From assembly GCA_002894685.1 (NCBI GenBank), contig NCRC01000004.1, positions 1 through 64,000 on the forward strand: a stretch of 64,000 nt of DNA, written 5' to 3'. Of this stretch, positions 51,136-59,743 are shown piece by piece. The position numbers were made by a program, and so were the translations under genes. Positions within the stretch are counted from its first letter, which is position 1, and the number at the start of each line of letters is the position of its first letter. Under the pieces are notes generated by a model that was given only the letters and a program-made list of their open reading frames with translations, searched no databases and was not told where the DNA came from. Origin of the DNA: Salinivenus lutea. GTDB lineage: Bacteria; Bacteroidota; Rhodothermia; Rhodothermales; Salinibacteraceae.

Positions 51136-53487
51136 CTACCAGCCGACCCGCCCGCCGTCCTGGGTGCCCGTGGTATCCTCGGGGGCTCCGTAGCTCTCCA
51201 CCATCGGGAACGTGGCCTCCTCGGAGAGCGACAGGCTGTCGTTGTCGGCGACCCGGCGATAGTAGTCCCCCACGAGGAAGAGGGCGCTGTGGGCGCCCTG
51301 CCCCCACCAGCTCGTCCGAAAGGTGAGCCGCTGATCGTCGAATCCCACCCAGGCCCCGCTCACAAGTTGGGGATGCATGAGCATGAACCAGGTGTCGGCG
51401 GACCGCTCGGTCGTGCCCGTCTTTCCGGCGAGGTCGTAGTCGCCCAGCTCGTACTGCGTCCGGATGCGCTGCCCCGTGCCGTAGTCGATCACGCCCCGCA
51501 TCATGTCGACCACCGTGTAGGCCGTGCGGCGCGACAGCACCTCGCTGGGGGTCGGCGAGGCCTCCCAGAGCACATTGCCGTAGCGGTCCTCCACGCGCGT
51601 GATCACCACCGGGTCGTTGCGGATGCCGCCACTGGCGAGCGTCGTGTAGGCCGAGGCCATCTCCAGAAGCGTGACGTTGCTCGTCCCGAGCGCGATCGAC
51701 GGCACCTCAACGAGCGGGCTTTGAACGCCCATCCGTCGCGCGTACCGGGCGACCGTACTGGGATTGAGGTCGAGCGCGAGACGGGCCGTGATGGTGTTTT
51801 TGGAGTTGGCCAGCCCCTGGCTCAGCGTGAGCATCTGCCCGCTGGACTCCTGGTTGTAGTTCTTCGGGCTCCAGGTCGTATCCGCTCCCGTGTCCTCCCA
51901 CGTAAAGGTGCTGTCGAGCAGCGTGTCGTAGGGGGACCAGCCGTTGTCGATGGCGGCGGTATAGGTGAACGGTTTAAAGGTGGACCCGGGCTGTCGACGG
52001 GCGATGCCGACCTTATCGTACTTATCGGAGCGAAAATCTCGCCCCCCAATCCACGCCTTCACGTGCCCGTTCCGTGGATCGATCGACACCATTCCCGCGC
52101 CGAGCTGGCTTCGGCGCGTCTTCAGGGAGTCGAGGTACTCCTCGTTGTCACGAAGCTGCGTGAGGGCCTCCTGCTCGGTCCGCCCGCGGGCACGGAGGGT
52201 GTCGTAGCGGGCCGTTCGGCGGATGGCATCGTTCAGCACCGCGGGGTGCGTCTCCCAGAAGTGGTCGAACGGTTCGTAGTCCTCACCGGGAGTGAGGTCC
52301 CGGTACTCGTCGAGCGACTGGCTGTAGAGCGCCCGGTCCGCCGCGCTCCACTGGTAGCCGACGACCTTCTGGAGGGCCGACATGTTGTGCTCGACCGACT
52401 GGTGGGCCTGCTCCTGCAGCTCCGAGTCGAGGGTCGTGTACACCCGCAGGCCGTCGCCGTAGATGTCGTGCCCGTTGAGCGGATGGTTCGGGTTCCGGGT
52501 CCACCGGGCCAGGGTGGTGCGCACGTGTTCGGCAAAGTACGGGGCCAGGCTGTTGTACAGCTCCGCTGAATGGTATTCGGCTTTGACCGGGCGCCCCTTG
52601 TGGGTCTCGTAGAACGACGACGAGAGGTATCCCTGATCCACCATCAGGCGCAGAACGACGTTGCGGCGCTGGCGGGCGTTGTTGGGGTTGCGAATCGGGT
52701 TGTAGTACGAGGTCGCCTGGAGCATGCCCACGAGGGTCGCCGCCTGCAGCTCATTGAGGTCCTGGGCCGGCTCGCCGAAATACGTCTGCGCCGCGGCTTC
52801 GATGCCGAACGCATTGCTTCCGAAGCTTACGGTGTTGAGGTACATCTCAATGATCTCCTGTTTCGTGTACCGGCGCTCCAGCTCCACGGCCGTCACCATC
52901 TCCTTGAGCTTGCGCTCGATGGTGACCGCGCGGCCCACCTCTTCGTTGTACAGGTTGCGCGCCAGCTGCTGGGTAATGGTGGAGGCCCCTCGGAAGTCGC
53001 GGAAGGTGACGATGTCGACCACGGCGGCCATGATGCCCACGGGGTCCACCCCCCAGTGCTGGTAAAAGCGCTGGTCCTCGGTGGCGGTGAGGGCGTTGAT
53101 GGCGTGCGACGAGATGCTGTCGTACGGCGCCCAGGACCGATTCTGGGAGGCAAAGCGCGCCAGCTCCTCCCCGTCGGCCGTGTAGGCGACGGTGGCGAGT
53201 TGCATGGAGGGGTTCTCCAGGCGCTCGGTGGAAGGAATCTCGTCGGTCAGGGTCCACACGTAGCCGCCGCCCCCAAGGAGGCCGAGGAGCAGGAGGGCGA
53301 CGATCGTGGAGAGGGCAAGGGCGGCCTGCGCCTTCTGCGGGTCGGCAAACCGGCGGTGGAAGAACCCGCGGATCCCGCTGGTGGGGCGGCGGTCCGCGTC
53401 GGACGAGGAGTCGGCGTGCTCGGTCCGAGCCGACGGGTCCTCGAAGTACTCGTCGAGCTCCTCTTCAGAATATGACCAGTCAGACAT
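51136..53487 (-). CDS. Class A penicillin-binding protein (PBP1A-type)
   Basis: Bifunctional peptidoglycan synthase of 783 residues. An acidic cytoplasmic tail (about 1-60) precedes one membrane helix (LALSTIVALLLLGLLGGGG). The glycosyltransferase domain (GT51) has its catalytic Glu in ATEDQRFYQHWGVDP, followed by GASTITQQLARNLY and RKLKEMVTAVELER. The transpeptidase domain has the acyl-serine S502 in GSTFKP, then SKN and KTGTT. The start at ATG 53487 is preferred; another 12 codons upstream (53523) are possible. It lies between the LpxH-like and sbcD genes on the same strand, a leftward cluster with envelope functions at its head. Confidence 0.94.
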   Translation of the reverse strand: MSDWSYSEEELDEYFEDPSARTEHADSSSDADRRPTSGIRGFFHRRFADPQKAQAALALSTIVALLLLGLLGGGGYVWTLTDEIPSTERLENPSMQLATVAYTADGEELARFASQNRSWAPYDSISSHAINALTATEDQRFYQHWGVDPVGIMAAVVDIVTFRDFRGASTITQQLARNLYNEEVGRAVTIERKLKEMVTAVELERRYTKQEIIEMYLNTVSFGSNAFGIEAAAQTYFGEPAQDLNELQAATLVGMLQATSYYNPIRNPNNARQRRNVVLRLMVDQGYLSSSFYETHKGRPVKAEYHSAELYNSLAPYFAEHVRTTLARWTRNPNHPLNGHDIYGDGLRVYTTLDSELQEQAHQSVEHNMSALQKVVGYQWSAADRALYSQSLDEYRDLTPGEDYEPFDHFWETHPAVLNDAIRRTARYDTLRARGRTEQEALTQLRDNEEYLDSLKTRRSQLGAGMVSIDPRNGHVKAWIGGRDFRSDKYDKVGIARRQPGSTFKPFTYTAAIDNGWSPYDTLLDSTFTWEDTGADTTWSPKNYNQESSGQMLTLSQGLANSKNTITARLALDLNPSTVARYARRMGVQSPLVEVPSIALGTSNVTLLEMASAYTTLASGGIRNDPVVITRVEDRYGNVLWEASPTPSEVLSRRTAYTVVDMMRGVIDYGTGQRIRTQYELGDYDLAGKTGTTERSADTWFMLMHPQLVSGAWVGFDDQRLTFRTSWWGQGAHSALFLVGDYYRRVADNDSLSLSEEATFPMVESYGAPEDTTGTQDGGRVGW

Positions 53488-53567
53488 GGAAGAAAGATCC
53501 AGGTTGAGGCCGAGAGCACGCATCGCAGCCCGTGTCCCTCGCGGGGCCCGGATGGGGCGGGGCGGCC

Positions 53568-54323
53568 CTATGGTGCATCGGCGGATTCAATGTCGACGGC
53601 GCGCGTCCCGTTCCAGCGCTGCAGGCGAAGGGTGCCGGGGTCTAAACGGCCGAAGGTGCGCCGTTCGTACCAGTTTCCGGTATTTAGGTAGAGGCCCTCG
53701 GCCCACGCGTGGAGGGCCGGCACGTGGCTGTGGCCCATCACGACGGCGTCGGTTCCGTGGTGCTGAAGGTGGGCTCGCGCATGGGTCCGGAGCGCCGTAA
53801 CCACCTCGGGGTCGGGCGCCTCGTCGTGCAGCTGGCGGCTCACCCAGCGGGCCAGGGCCAGGCCCAGGTCCGCCGGCAGGAGCGAGCGGTAGAGCCGCAC
53901 GGCCCACGGATGGCGGAGGAGCGGGCGCAGCCAGGGATACAGTGTGTGCGTGGATCCGTGGGCGTCCCCGTGGGCGAGATGCAACCGGACCCCCTCGTGC
54001 TCCACCTCCAGCGCGTCGGCGACGACCCGCACGCCCAGCTCCTCCGAAAAGTAGCTTTCGTGCCAGGGGTCGTGATTGCCGACAAGGTACGTAACCGGCA
54101 CGCCCCGATCCGTCCACCGCGCCAGGAGCCCCTGGAAGCGCGTCGTGCCCTTCGGCACCAGGTGGCGGTACTCAATGTATCCGTCGAACACATCGCCGAC
54201 CAGGTACAGATGCTCAACCTGATCGGCGTGCGCATCCAGACAGTCGATGAGCGCCGCCTCCTTCGCTCGTTCGTGGGCGGGCGCCCCTCGCCCAAAATGC
54301 ATGTCCGAGAGAAAGAGAATCAC
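53568..54323 (-). CDS. LpxH-like UDP-2,3-diacylglucosamine diphosphatase / metallophosphoesterase
   Basis: Calcineurin-like phosphoesterase of 251 residues. Motifs: FLSDMHFG (residues 4-11), YLVGDVFDGY, YLVGNHDPW, LHLAHGDAHG and VMGHSHVPAL, a full dinuclear metal site. The HWYEYR-like C-terminal segment NTGNWYERRTFGRL fits the LpxH branch used in Bacteroidota for lipid A synthesis, which hydrolyses UDP-diacylglucosamine to lipid X. Substrate is inferred from similarity of length and motif layout, so other phosphoesterase roles remain possible. It heads the leftward cluster; the rhomboid gene is divergent at 177 bases. Confidence 0.82.
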   Translation of the reverse strand: MILFLSDMHFGRGAPAHERAKEAALIDCLDAHADQVEHLYLVGDVFDGYIEYRHLVPKGTTRFQGLLARWTDRGVPVTYLVGNHDPWHESYFSEELGVRVVADALEVEHEGVRLHLAHGDAHGSTHTLYPWLRPLLRHPWAVRLYRSLLPADLGLALARWVSRQLHDEAPDPEVVTALRTHARAHLQHHGTDAVVMGHSHVPALHAWAEGLYLNTGNWYERRTFGRLDPGTLRLQRWNGTRAVDIESADAP

Positions 54324-54500
54324 GGTGGAAAGTCTCCCGCAGGAGAACCGACGGGCGGCCCCTCCCGGGAGAACATCATAACCTATCCAAAATCACACAA
54401 AATGGGACGGGGCCCTCCCGAACGGTTCGACGGGCCAGCACGTACGATCGGGTCGTGTTGCTCGTTGCGCCATTCACCTGCGCGCCCTTCCCCACCCCCC

Positions 54501-55235
54501 ATGCCCCGACAACGTACCTCCTACCGGCCGCCGACGCAATTTTCGGTTATGCCGCCGGTCATCAAGAACCTTCTCATCCTCAACGGGCTGTTTTTTCTCG
54601 CGCAGTTCGTTGCCGGGCAGACCCTCGGCTCGTCGTCGGCCCTGGGCAGCGTGCTGAACTACCTCGCGCTCTATCCGGTGGGGGGACCCGAGCAGGGATT
54701 TGCCATCACCGGGGGGCGATCGCTCGCCGAGGTCCCGGGCTTCTATCCGTGGCAGATGATCTCCTACGGCTTCCTGCACGGGAGCTTTGGTCACCTGTTT
54801 TTCAATATGTTTGCCCTCTGGATGTTTGGGGTGCAGGTGGAGAACCGATGGGGATCGCAGCGTTTTGGGGTCTTCTACTTCGCCTGCGTCATCGGCGCGG
54901 CGCTGACGCATCTGGTGTTTGCTCCCCTGCTGATGCCCGGGGGATTGGAGGTCGCCGTCCCCACGGTCGGCGCCTCGGGCGGGGTGTACGGCATCCTGCT
55001 GGCCTTCGGCATGATGTTTCCGAATCAGCCCATCTACCTCTGGTTCATGGTTCCCATCAAGGCAAAGTGGCTCGTGATCGGGTTTGGGGCCCTGGAGCTG
55101 TACTCCGCCGTCACGGGAACGTCGGCCGGCATTGCCAACTTTGCCCACCTCGGCGGCATGGTGTTCGGGTTTTTGCTCATTCAATACTGGCGCGGCAAGC
55201 TGCCGCTGCAGCCGAGGCGACTCATGCGCTGGTAG
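54501..55235 (+). CDS. Rhomboid-family intramembrane serine protease (first of two)
   Basis: Inner-membrane protease of 244 residues with six or so helices. Visible are the L1-loop-like WRM-type segment PWQMISYGFLHGSFGHLFFNMFALW, the nucleophile S159 in GASGG, and the catalytic H216 in NFAHLGG. The N-terminus (about 20 residues) is basic and cytoplasmic. The ATG at 54501 was chosen because it directly precedes that basic lead; the upstream in-frame sequence crosses the divergent promoter. The second rhomboid gene lies 151 bases downstream, possibly after a weak terminator. The substrate is unknown. Confidence 0.93.
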   Translation: MPRQRTSYRPPTQFSVMPPVIKNLLILNGLFFLAQFVAGQTLGSSSALGSVLNYLALYPVGGPEQGFAITGGRSLAEVPGFYPWQMISYGFLHGSFGHLFFNMFALWMFGVQVENRWGSQRFGVFYFACVIGAALTHLVFAPLLMPGGLEVAVPTVGASGGVYGILLAFGMMFPNQPIYLWFMVPIKAKWLVIGFGALELYSAVTGTSAGIANFAHLGGMVFGFLLIQYWRGKLPLQPRRLMRW

Positions 55236-55328
55236 CGGGGATGACACGCCCTCAGCGCGCAACCCATCCGGGGGCTACACGGTATACGCACCGTGCTGAC
55301 TCGCCGACCCCGTCTCTGCAATCAAGAG

Positions 55329-55354
55329 CAGAGTCGGGCCCGATTCTGTTTTAG
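55329..55354 (+). terminator. Possible intrinsic terminator between the rhomboid genes
   Basis: CAGAGTCG at 55329-55336 pairs with CGATTCTG at 55341-55348 (one G-T wobble, loop GGCC), followed by TTTTAG. The T-run is short. It would separate the two rhomboid genes transcriptionally. Confidence 0.45.
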
Positions 55355-55386
55355 ACACAACGGGGCTAACAGCCGCACGAACGGTC

Positions 55387-56307
55387 GTGAATCAGTTTCA
55401 ATCCTGGTACTACCGACAGCCCGTGGCGCTGCGCACCATCGTCGCGATCAACGTGGCGGTGTACGTCCTTGCGCAGTTCCTGCACCTGTGGCCCGGGGGG
55501 CTCCAGTTCATTATGGAGCACTTTGCCCTCCACCCGGTCTTCCCGGACGTGCTCCTGGAGCCCTGGCAGCTCGTGACCTACAACTTCATGCACACGAGCG
55601 GGGGCCTCGGGGGACTGCTGCACGTGGGGTTCAACATGCTGTGGCTGTTCTGGATTGGGCGGGAGTTTGAGCAGATGCATGGCTCCCAGCAGATGTGGAC
55701 CGTCTATCTGGTGGCGGGCGTGGGCGGCGGGCTCATGTGCCTGCTGCTCCAGCCCCTCTTCCCCACCATCTCGGGCACGGGCGTCATGCCGGTCGTCGGC
55801 GCCTCGGCCTCGGTGCTGGGCGTCATCATGACGGTCGCCATCATGTACCCGCACAAGCAGATCGCCCTGCTCTTCTTCGGGGTGGTGCGGCTCCTGTACC
55901 TCGTGATCGGCTTCCTCGTCATCGACGCGCTCCTCATGCTCTCGACCAGCGGCACGGCCGTGGCGGCGCACTGGGGCGGTGCCCTCACAGGCTTCCTGTA
56001 CGCGAAGAACGTGCGGGGCGAGTTCGGGCTGCCCGCGTGGCTCGGCGGGCCCGGATCGTCGCGGGGGCGTCGCTCGTCGGATGGGGTGTGGACGCGCGTG
56101 AAGGGCTGGTTTGGGATCGAACCCAACGGCTCCGCGTCCTCGTCGTCCACCTCCCGCCCCTCGCCCAGTGCCGCGGACGACGCGAAGCAACGCGTCAAAG
56201 ACCGGTCGAAGGAAGTCGACCGCATCCTCGACAAAATCAGCGAACAGGGATACGACGCCCTCAGCGACGACGAGAAGAAAACGCTCTACGAGGCCAGTGA
56301 GTCCTGA
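55387..56307 (+). CDS. Rhomboid-family intramembrane serine protease (second of two) with C-terminal helical domain
   Basis: Protein of 306 residues with a GTG start. The membrane part (about 1-215) has PWQLVTYNFMHT, HVGFNMLWLFWIG, the nucleophile S140 in VVGASASVLG and the catalytic H195 in AAHWGGALTG. The GxSx motif is GASA rather than the GASG of the first copy. After the last helix a hydrophilic region of about 90 residues follows, with a low-complexity Ser/Pro linker and a C-terminal EVDRILDKISEQGYDALSDDEKKTL helical module typical of Bacteroidota rhomboids. This tail is the main difference from the first copy and may bind partners. Substrate unknown. Confidence 0.92.
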   Translation: MNQFQSWYYRQPVALRTIVAINVAVYVLAQFLHLWPGGLQFIMEHFALHPVFPDVLLEPWQLVTYNFMHTSGGLGGLLHVGFNMLWLFWIGREFEQMHGSQQMWTVYLVAGVGGGLMCLLLQPLFPTISGTGVMPVVGASASVLGVIMTVAIMYPHKQIALLFFGVVRLLYLVIGFLVIDALLMLSTSGTAVAAHWGGALTGFLYAKNVRGEFGLPAWLGGPGSSRGRRSSDGVWTRVKGWFGIEPNGSASSSSTSRPSPSAADDAKQRVKDRSKEVDRILDKISEQGYDALSDDEKKTLYEASES

Positions 56308-56524
56308 TTGCCAACGGGCATGGGCCTCGTGCCCCTATCCGTCAGGGCAAATGGTCCTGGCCAGGGCCTCAGGGTTCCCGCCCAGGTGCCGAGGCCGCCT
56401 CTCGCTCGATCTGGGACGACGTGAACACAACGTTGCACCGGGAGACGGGCCCCGATGGAGCCCGTGCCGGCGATCCCCGTAATGATTGTGCAATCCTGAC
56501 CTCTCACGAATCCCCTTCCCCCTC

Positions 56525-57712
56525 ATGGAACGACCCCGCCGCGAAACCCGCCCCGTGCAGGTGGGCGACGTACAGATCGGGGGCGATGCCCCGGTGTCCG
56601 TTCAGTCGATGACCACGACCAAAACCCACGAGGTGGAGACGACCCTCGACGAGATTGAGCGCCTGGCCGAGGCCGGCGCCGACATCTTGCGGGTGGCGGT
56701 GCCGCGCCCCGAGGACGCCGACGCGCTGGCCGACATCGTGCAGGGGGCGTCCGTGCCCATCGTGGCCGACATTCACTTCAACTACCAGTACGCCCTCAAG
56801 GCCATCGAGGCGGGCATCCACAAGGTCCGCATCAACCCCGGCAACATCGGCAAGCCGGAATGGGAACGGGAGGTGTTGCAGGCGGCCAAGGACGCCGGCA
56901 TCCCCATCCGCATTGGCGTAAACTCCGGCTCGCTGGAGGAGGACATCCTCGAAAAGCACGGCTATCCCAAGCCGCAGGCCCTTTTCGAGAGCGCCATGCG
57001 CCACGTGGAGGTGTGCCACAAGAACAACTTCGAGGACATCGTCATCTCGGTGAAGCACTCCGACCCGTACATGATGATTCAGGCCTACCGCAAGGTGGCC
57101 GAGGAGACAAACTACCCGCTCCACCTGGGCGTCACCGAGAGCGGCACGCTCGACACGGGGACGGTCAAGAGCTCGATCGGGATCGGGTCGCTCCTGGCCG
57201 ACGGCATCGGCGACACGATTCGGGTCTCCCTGGCCGCCGACCCGGTGGAGGAAGTGAAGGTCGGCCACCGCATCCTCAAGTCGCTCGGCATTGGGCAGCC
57301 CGGCGTCAACATCATCGCGTGCCCCACCTGCGGCCGCCTCGTGGGCGACCTCTTCTCGATCGTCGAGGAGGTGGAGGAGGCCATTGCCGGGCGCAGCTTC
57401 GACAAGGACCTGAACGTGGCCCTCATGGGCTGCGCCGTGAACGGGCCCGGGGAGGCCGCGGGCGCCGACCTTGGCATTTCGCTGGGGCGGGGCCGCGCCC
57501 ACTTCTTCAAGCACGGCGAGGTGATCGACACCATCCCCGAGGACCAGATCGTGGACCGCGTCCTGGAAGCCATCGAAAACTGGGACGAGGAGGACGAGGC
57601 CGCGGACGCCCCCGACCCCACCAGTGGGGACGGCGCCCCGTCCGACGGCACGGCCGACGACGAAGAGACGGACGGCGTGAGCGTAACGAAGCCGGACCTC
57701 CCGACGTCGTAG
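56525..57712 (+). CDS. ispG: 4-hydroxy-3-methylbut-2-enyl diphosphate synthase, short form
   Basis: Penultimate enzyme of the MEP isoprenoid pathway, a [4Fe-4S] enzyme reducing MEcPP to HMBPP. The TIM-barrel N-terminal part shows SVQSMTTTKTHE, VPIVADIHFNY and RINPGNIG. The cluster cysteines are in ACPTCGR and MGCAVNGPGEA. Of 395 residues, the last 45 form an acidic, Gly/Ser-rich tail not found in the core enzyme. It is the compact form without the large inserted domain seen in many Bacteroidota, chlamydiae and plants. ATG 56525 is just before the conserved segment. Its stop is 9 bases from the convergent LDH stop. Confidence 0.94.
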   Translation: MERPRRETRPVQVGDVQIGGDAPVSVQSMTTTKTHEVETTLDEIERLAEAGADILRVAVPRPEDADALADIVQGASVPIVADIHFNYQYALKAIEAGIHKVRINPGNIGKPEWEREVLQAAKDAGIPIRIGVNSGSLEEDILEKHGYPKPQALFESAMRHVEVCHKNNFEDIVISVKHSDPYMMIQAYRKVAEETNYPLHLGVTESGTLDTGTVKSSIGIGSLLADGIGDTIRVSLAADPVEEVKVGHRILKSLGIGQPGVNIIACPTCGRLVGDLFSIVEEVEEAIAGRSFDKDLNVALMGCAVNGPGEAAGADLGISLGRGRAHFFKHGEVIDTIPEDQIVDRVLEAIENWDEEDEAADAPDPTSGDGAPSDGTADDEETDGVSVTKPDLPTS

Positions 57713-57721
57713 CCCTCCGAC

Positions 57722-58669
57722 CTATTCGACGGAGAGCCCGGAGAGGCTGTCCTTGAGGGCCTGGGCCGACCCCTGAAGGGCCGTGCGCTCATCGTCGGAG
57801 AGCGTCGGATTCACGTGGGCCTCCACGCCCTCCAGCCCCAGCACGCAGGGCGTACTCAGGCACACGTCGTCAATGTCGTAGGCGCCCCGGGGCCGCACGC
57901 TCACCGGCAGCACGTTCTGCTGATCCTCCACGATCGCCCGCACAATCCGGGCAATCACGACGCCGATGGCCGCATCGGTGTAGCCCTTTCGGTCGATGAT
58001 CTCGTAGGCGGCGTTGCGGGCCTGCTCAAAGAGGGCGTCCATCGTCTCGTCCTTCCACTCGCGGCCCAGCACCGTCTCCTTGTAGATGCCCTGGCCCCCA
58101 ATCGTGGCGTTGCTCCAGATGGGCACCTCCGAGTCGCCGTGCTCGCCCAGGATGTACGCGTGCACCGACCGAGGGTCTACGCCGTAGTGGCGCCCGAGGA
58201 GGGCGCGGAAGCGTGCCGTGTCGAGCAGCGTGCCGGTGCCAATGATGCGACGGGCGGGCCGCCGGCTCATCTCCTGTGACAGGTAGGTGAGCACATCGAC
58301 GGGGTTTGTGGCCACCACCAGGATGGCCTCCGGGGCGTGCTTGTCGAGCTGCGTGATGACCTCCCGGAAGATGCGGGCATTGCGCTCCAAGAGCTCCAGG
58401 CGCGACTCGTCGGGCGACTTCTGGCTCGATCCGGCCGCGAGCACAATCACCTGGGCATCGCCCATCTCCGGGTACTCTACGGCCCGGCACGAGACGCGCC
58501 CCACCAGGAGTTGCCCGTGCATCAGGTCCATCGCCTCCCCTTCGGCGCGGCGACTGTCTTTGTCTAGAAGGAGGATTTCACTGGCGAGGCTCTGATTGAA
58601 CAGAGCGTAGGCCGCGGCACTGCCCACGTTTCCGGTTCCGACAATGCCGACGGTGCGTCGTTGAATCAT
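57722..58669 (-). CDS. ldh: L-lactate dehydrogenase
   Basis: NAD-dependent 2-hydroxyacid dehydrogenase of the LDH/MDH superfamily, 315 residues. The Rossmann motif is GIVGTGNVGSAAA. The mobile specificity loop reads GSSQKSPDESRLELL; Gln at the specificity position indicates lactate rather than malate (which would have Arg). The catalytic histidine is in LGEHGDSEVPIWS. The GTGTLLDTARFRALLG segment is LDH-like. It is preceded on the same strand by the tail-anchored fibronectin-type gene, 46 bases upstream, so both may form one transcript. Functional prediction is good; direction of flux is unknown. Confidence 0.92.
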   Translation of the reverse strand: MIQRRTVGIVGTGNVGSAAAYALFNQSLASEILLLDKDSRRAEGEAMDLMHGQLLVGRVSCRAVEYPEMGDAQVIVLAAGSSQKSPDESRLELLERNARIFREVITQLDKHAPEAILVVATNPVDVLTYLSQEMSRRPARRIIGTGTLLDTARFRALLGRHYGVDPRSVHAYILGEHGDSEVPIWSNATIGGQGIYKETVLGREWKDETMDALFEQARNAAYEIIDRKGYTDAAIGVVIARIVRAIVEDQQNVLPVSVRPRGAYDIDDVCLSTPCVLGLEGVEAHVNPTLSDDERTALQGSAQALKDSLSGLSVE

Positions 58670-58715
58670 AGAAGAGAAAAGACTTAGCAGAAGAAAAGAA
58701 AGAGAGCAGGCGGCG

Positions 58716-59531
58716 CTATCCGAGCCACGCCACGATGCCGATCGTCACGAGAAAGCTGACGACGACGATCAGGATGTACAGGATGGAGGCCAAACGCCCG
58801 GTGCGGGCGTGGCGGGCCGGCCCGGCCGCGGCCGCCTGATCCTGCGACGGGTCCCGGGCCTCGTCCGGCCCCGAGGCCGTGTCCTCCTCCGCCCCCACGG
58901 TCGAGAAAGACACGAGATTGCTCCACGGCCCCGCCGGGCCCTCCGGAAAGAGCGTCCGCACCCGCCAATGCAACGCCTCCACCTCCGGAAGCGGGTCGTA
59001 AAGCACGAGGGCGGCCGTCTGGTCGACCGTCAGGTCCACAATTGGCGACTCCATCTCCGGGGTCGTCCCCACCTGCACCTGGTATCCACTCGCCTCCGGC
59101 ACGCCCTCCCAGGTAAACGTCGCGGGGCTGGGGTCGATGACGGCATTGCGGGCGGGGGTGACGGGCACCGGCTCCGCCTGCACCACGACCGACTCGTCGT
59201 CCAGGTCCGTTGCTCCGGGCGTCGCAAAGTGGGCCGTGTTGCTCCACCGGTCCTCCTCCACGGCCCGCACCCGCCAGTAGACCGTGCCCGCGTCGTCCGG
59301 AAGCGCCTCGTGCAGGTCGAGCGTAGCCGGCCGCTCCACCGTCTCGTCGTACGCGAGGGTGTCGAACGTGTCCGTCGTCGCCACCTGTAGGCGATAGCGC
59401 GTCGTGTTGGGCAGCGGCGTCCAGTCGAACGTCAGGGACAGATCGTCAACCGGACGCCCCGCCACCGGTTGCGTCGGGTAGGGCGTAGGCGTCGTGGCGG
59501 TGGGGTCCTGGTGCGGTGTAAGCGTAGGCAT
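58716..59531 (-). CDS. Tail-anchored protein with two fibronectin-type III-like repeats
   Basis: Unrecognised protein of 271 residues. Two similar beta-sandwich modules are visible: about 25-105 (LTFDWTPLPNTTRYRLQVATTDTF ... VYWRVRAVEEDRWSN) and about 120-205 (FTWEGVPEASGYQVQVGTTPEM ... LHWRVRTLFPEGPAGPWSN), each ending in a W-R-V-R strand. A polar linker rich in Asp, Gln and Ala then leads to a single C-terminal hydrophobic helix (ILYILIVVVSFLVTIGIVAW). There is no N-terminal signal, so the modules may be cytoplasmic with the tail in the membrane, an unusual topology for such domains. It is upstream of ldh on the same strand. Confidence 0.75.
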   Translation of the reverse strand: MPTLTPHQDPTATTPTPYPTQPVAGRPVDDLSLTFDWTPLPNTTRYRLQVATTDTFDTLAYDETVERPATLDLHEALPDDAGTVYWRVRAVEEDRWSNTAHFATPGATDLDDESVVVQAEPVPVTPARNAVIDPSPATFTWEGVPEASGYQVQVGTTPEMESPIVDLTVDQTAALVLYDPLPEVEALHWRVRTLFPEGPAGPWSNLVSFSTVGAEEDTASGPDEARDPSQDQAAAAGPARHARTGRLASILYILIVVVSFLVTIGIVAWLG

Positions 59532-59587
59532 AAACAGACACAGATCCGGAGAACAGTGTCGAGCGGAATGGCCAATGTAAGAAAACA

Positions 59588-59604
59588 AATGGATCTCGTC
59601 CATT
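59588..59604. promoter_or_regulatory. Short inverted repeat in the divergent promoter region
   Basis: AATGGA-TCTCG-TCCATT lies between the tail-anchored protein gene and the universal stress protein gene, in a locally AT-richer segment. It could be an operator for either gene; the six-base arms alone are not conclusive. Confidence 0.35.
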
Positions 59605-59743
59605 CTGCCGTCCGGGCGGGCCTCCGTGTTGTCTTGTTGCCCCACCCTCCCTATCATGGAACTCCCACATCCGAACCGGCCCACGGATGCCGCGCGTCCG
59701 TATGCCGTCTCCCCTCGTTTCGTCGAATCGCCCCGTTCCCGCC

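Noticed and set aside
56308-56524. Hairpin GGGCA...TGCCC after the second rhomboid gene as terminator
   Set aside because: The stem is five pairs with a nine-base loop and no T-run follows.
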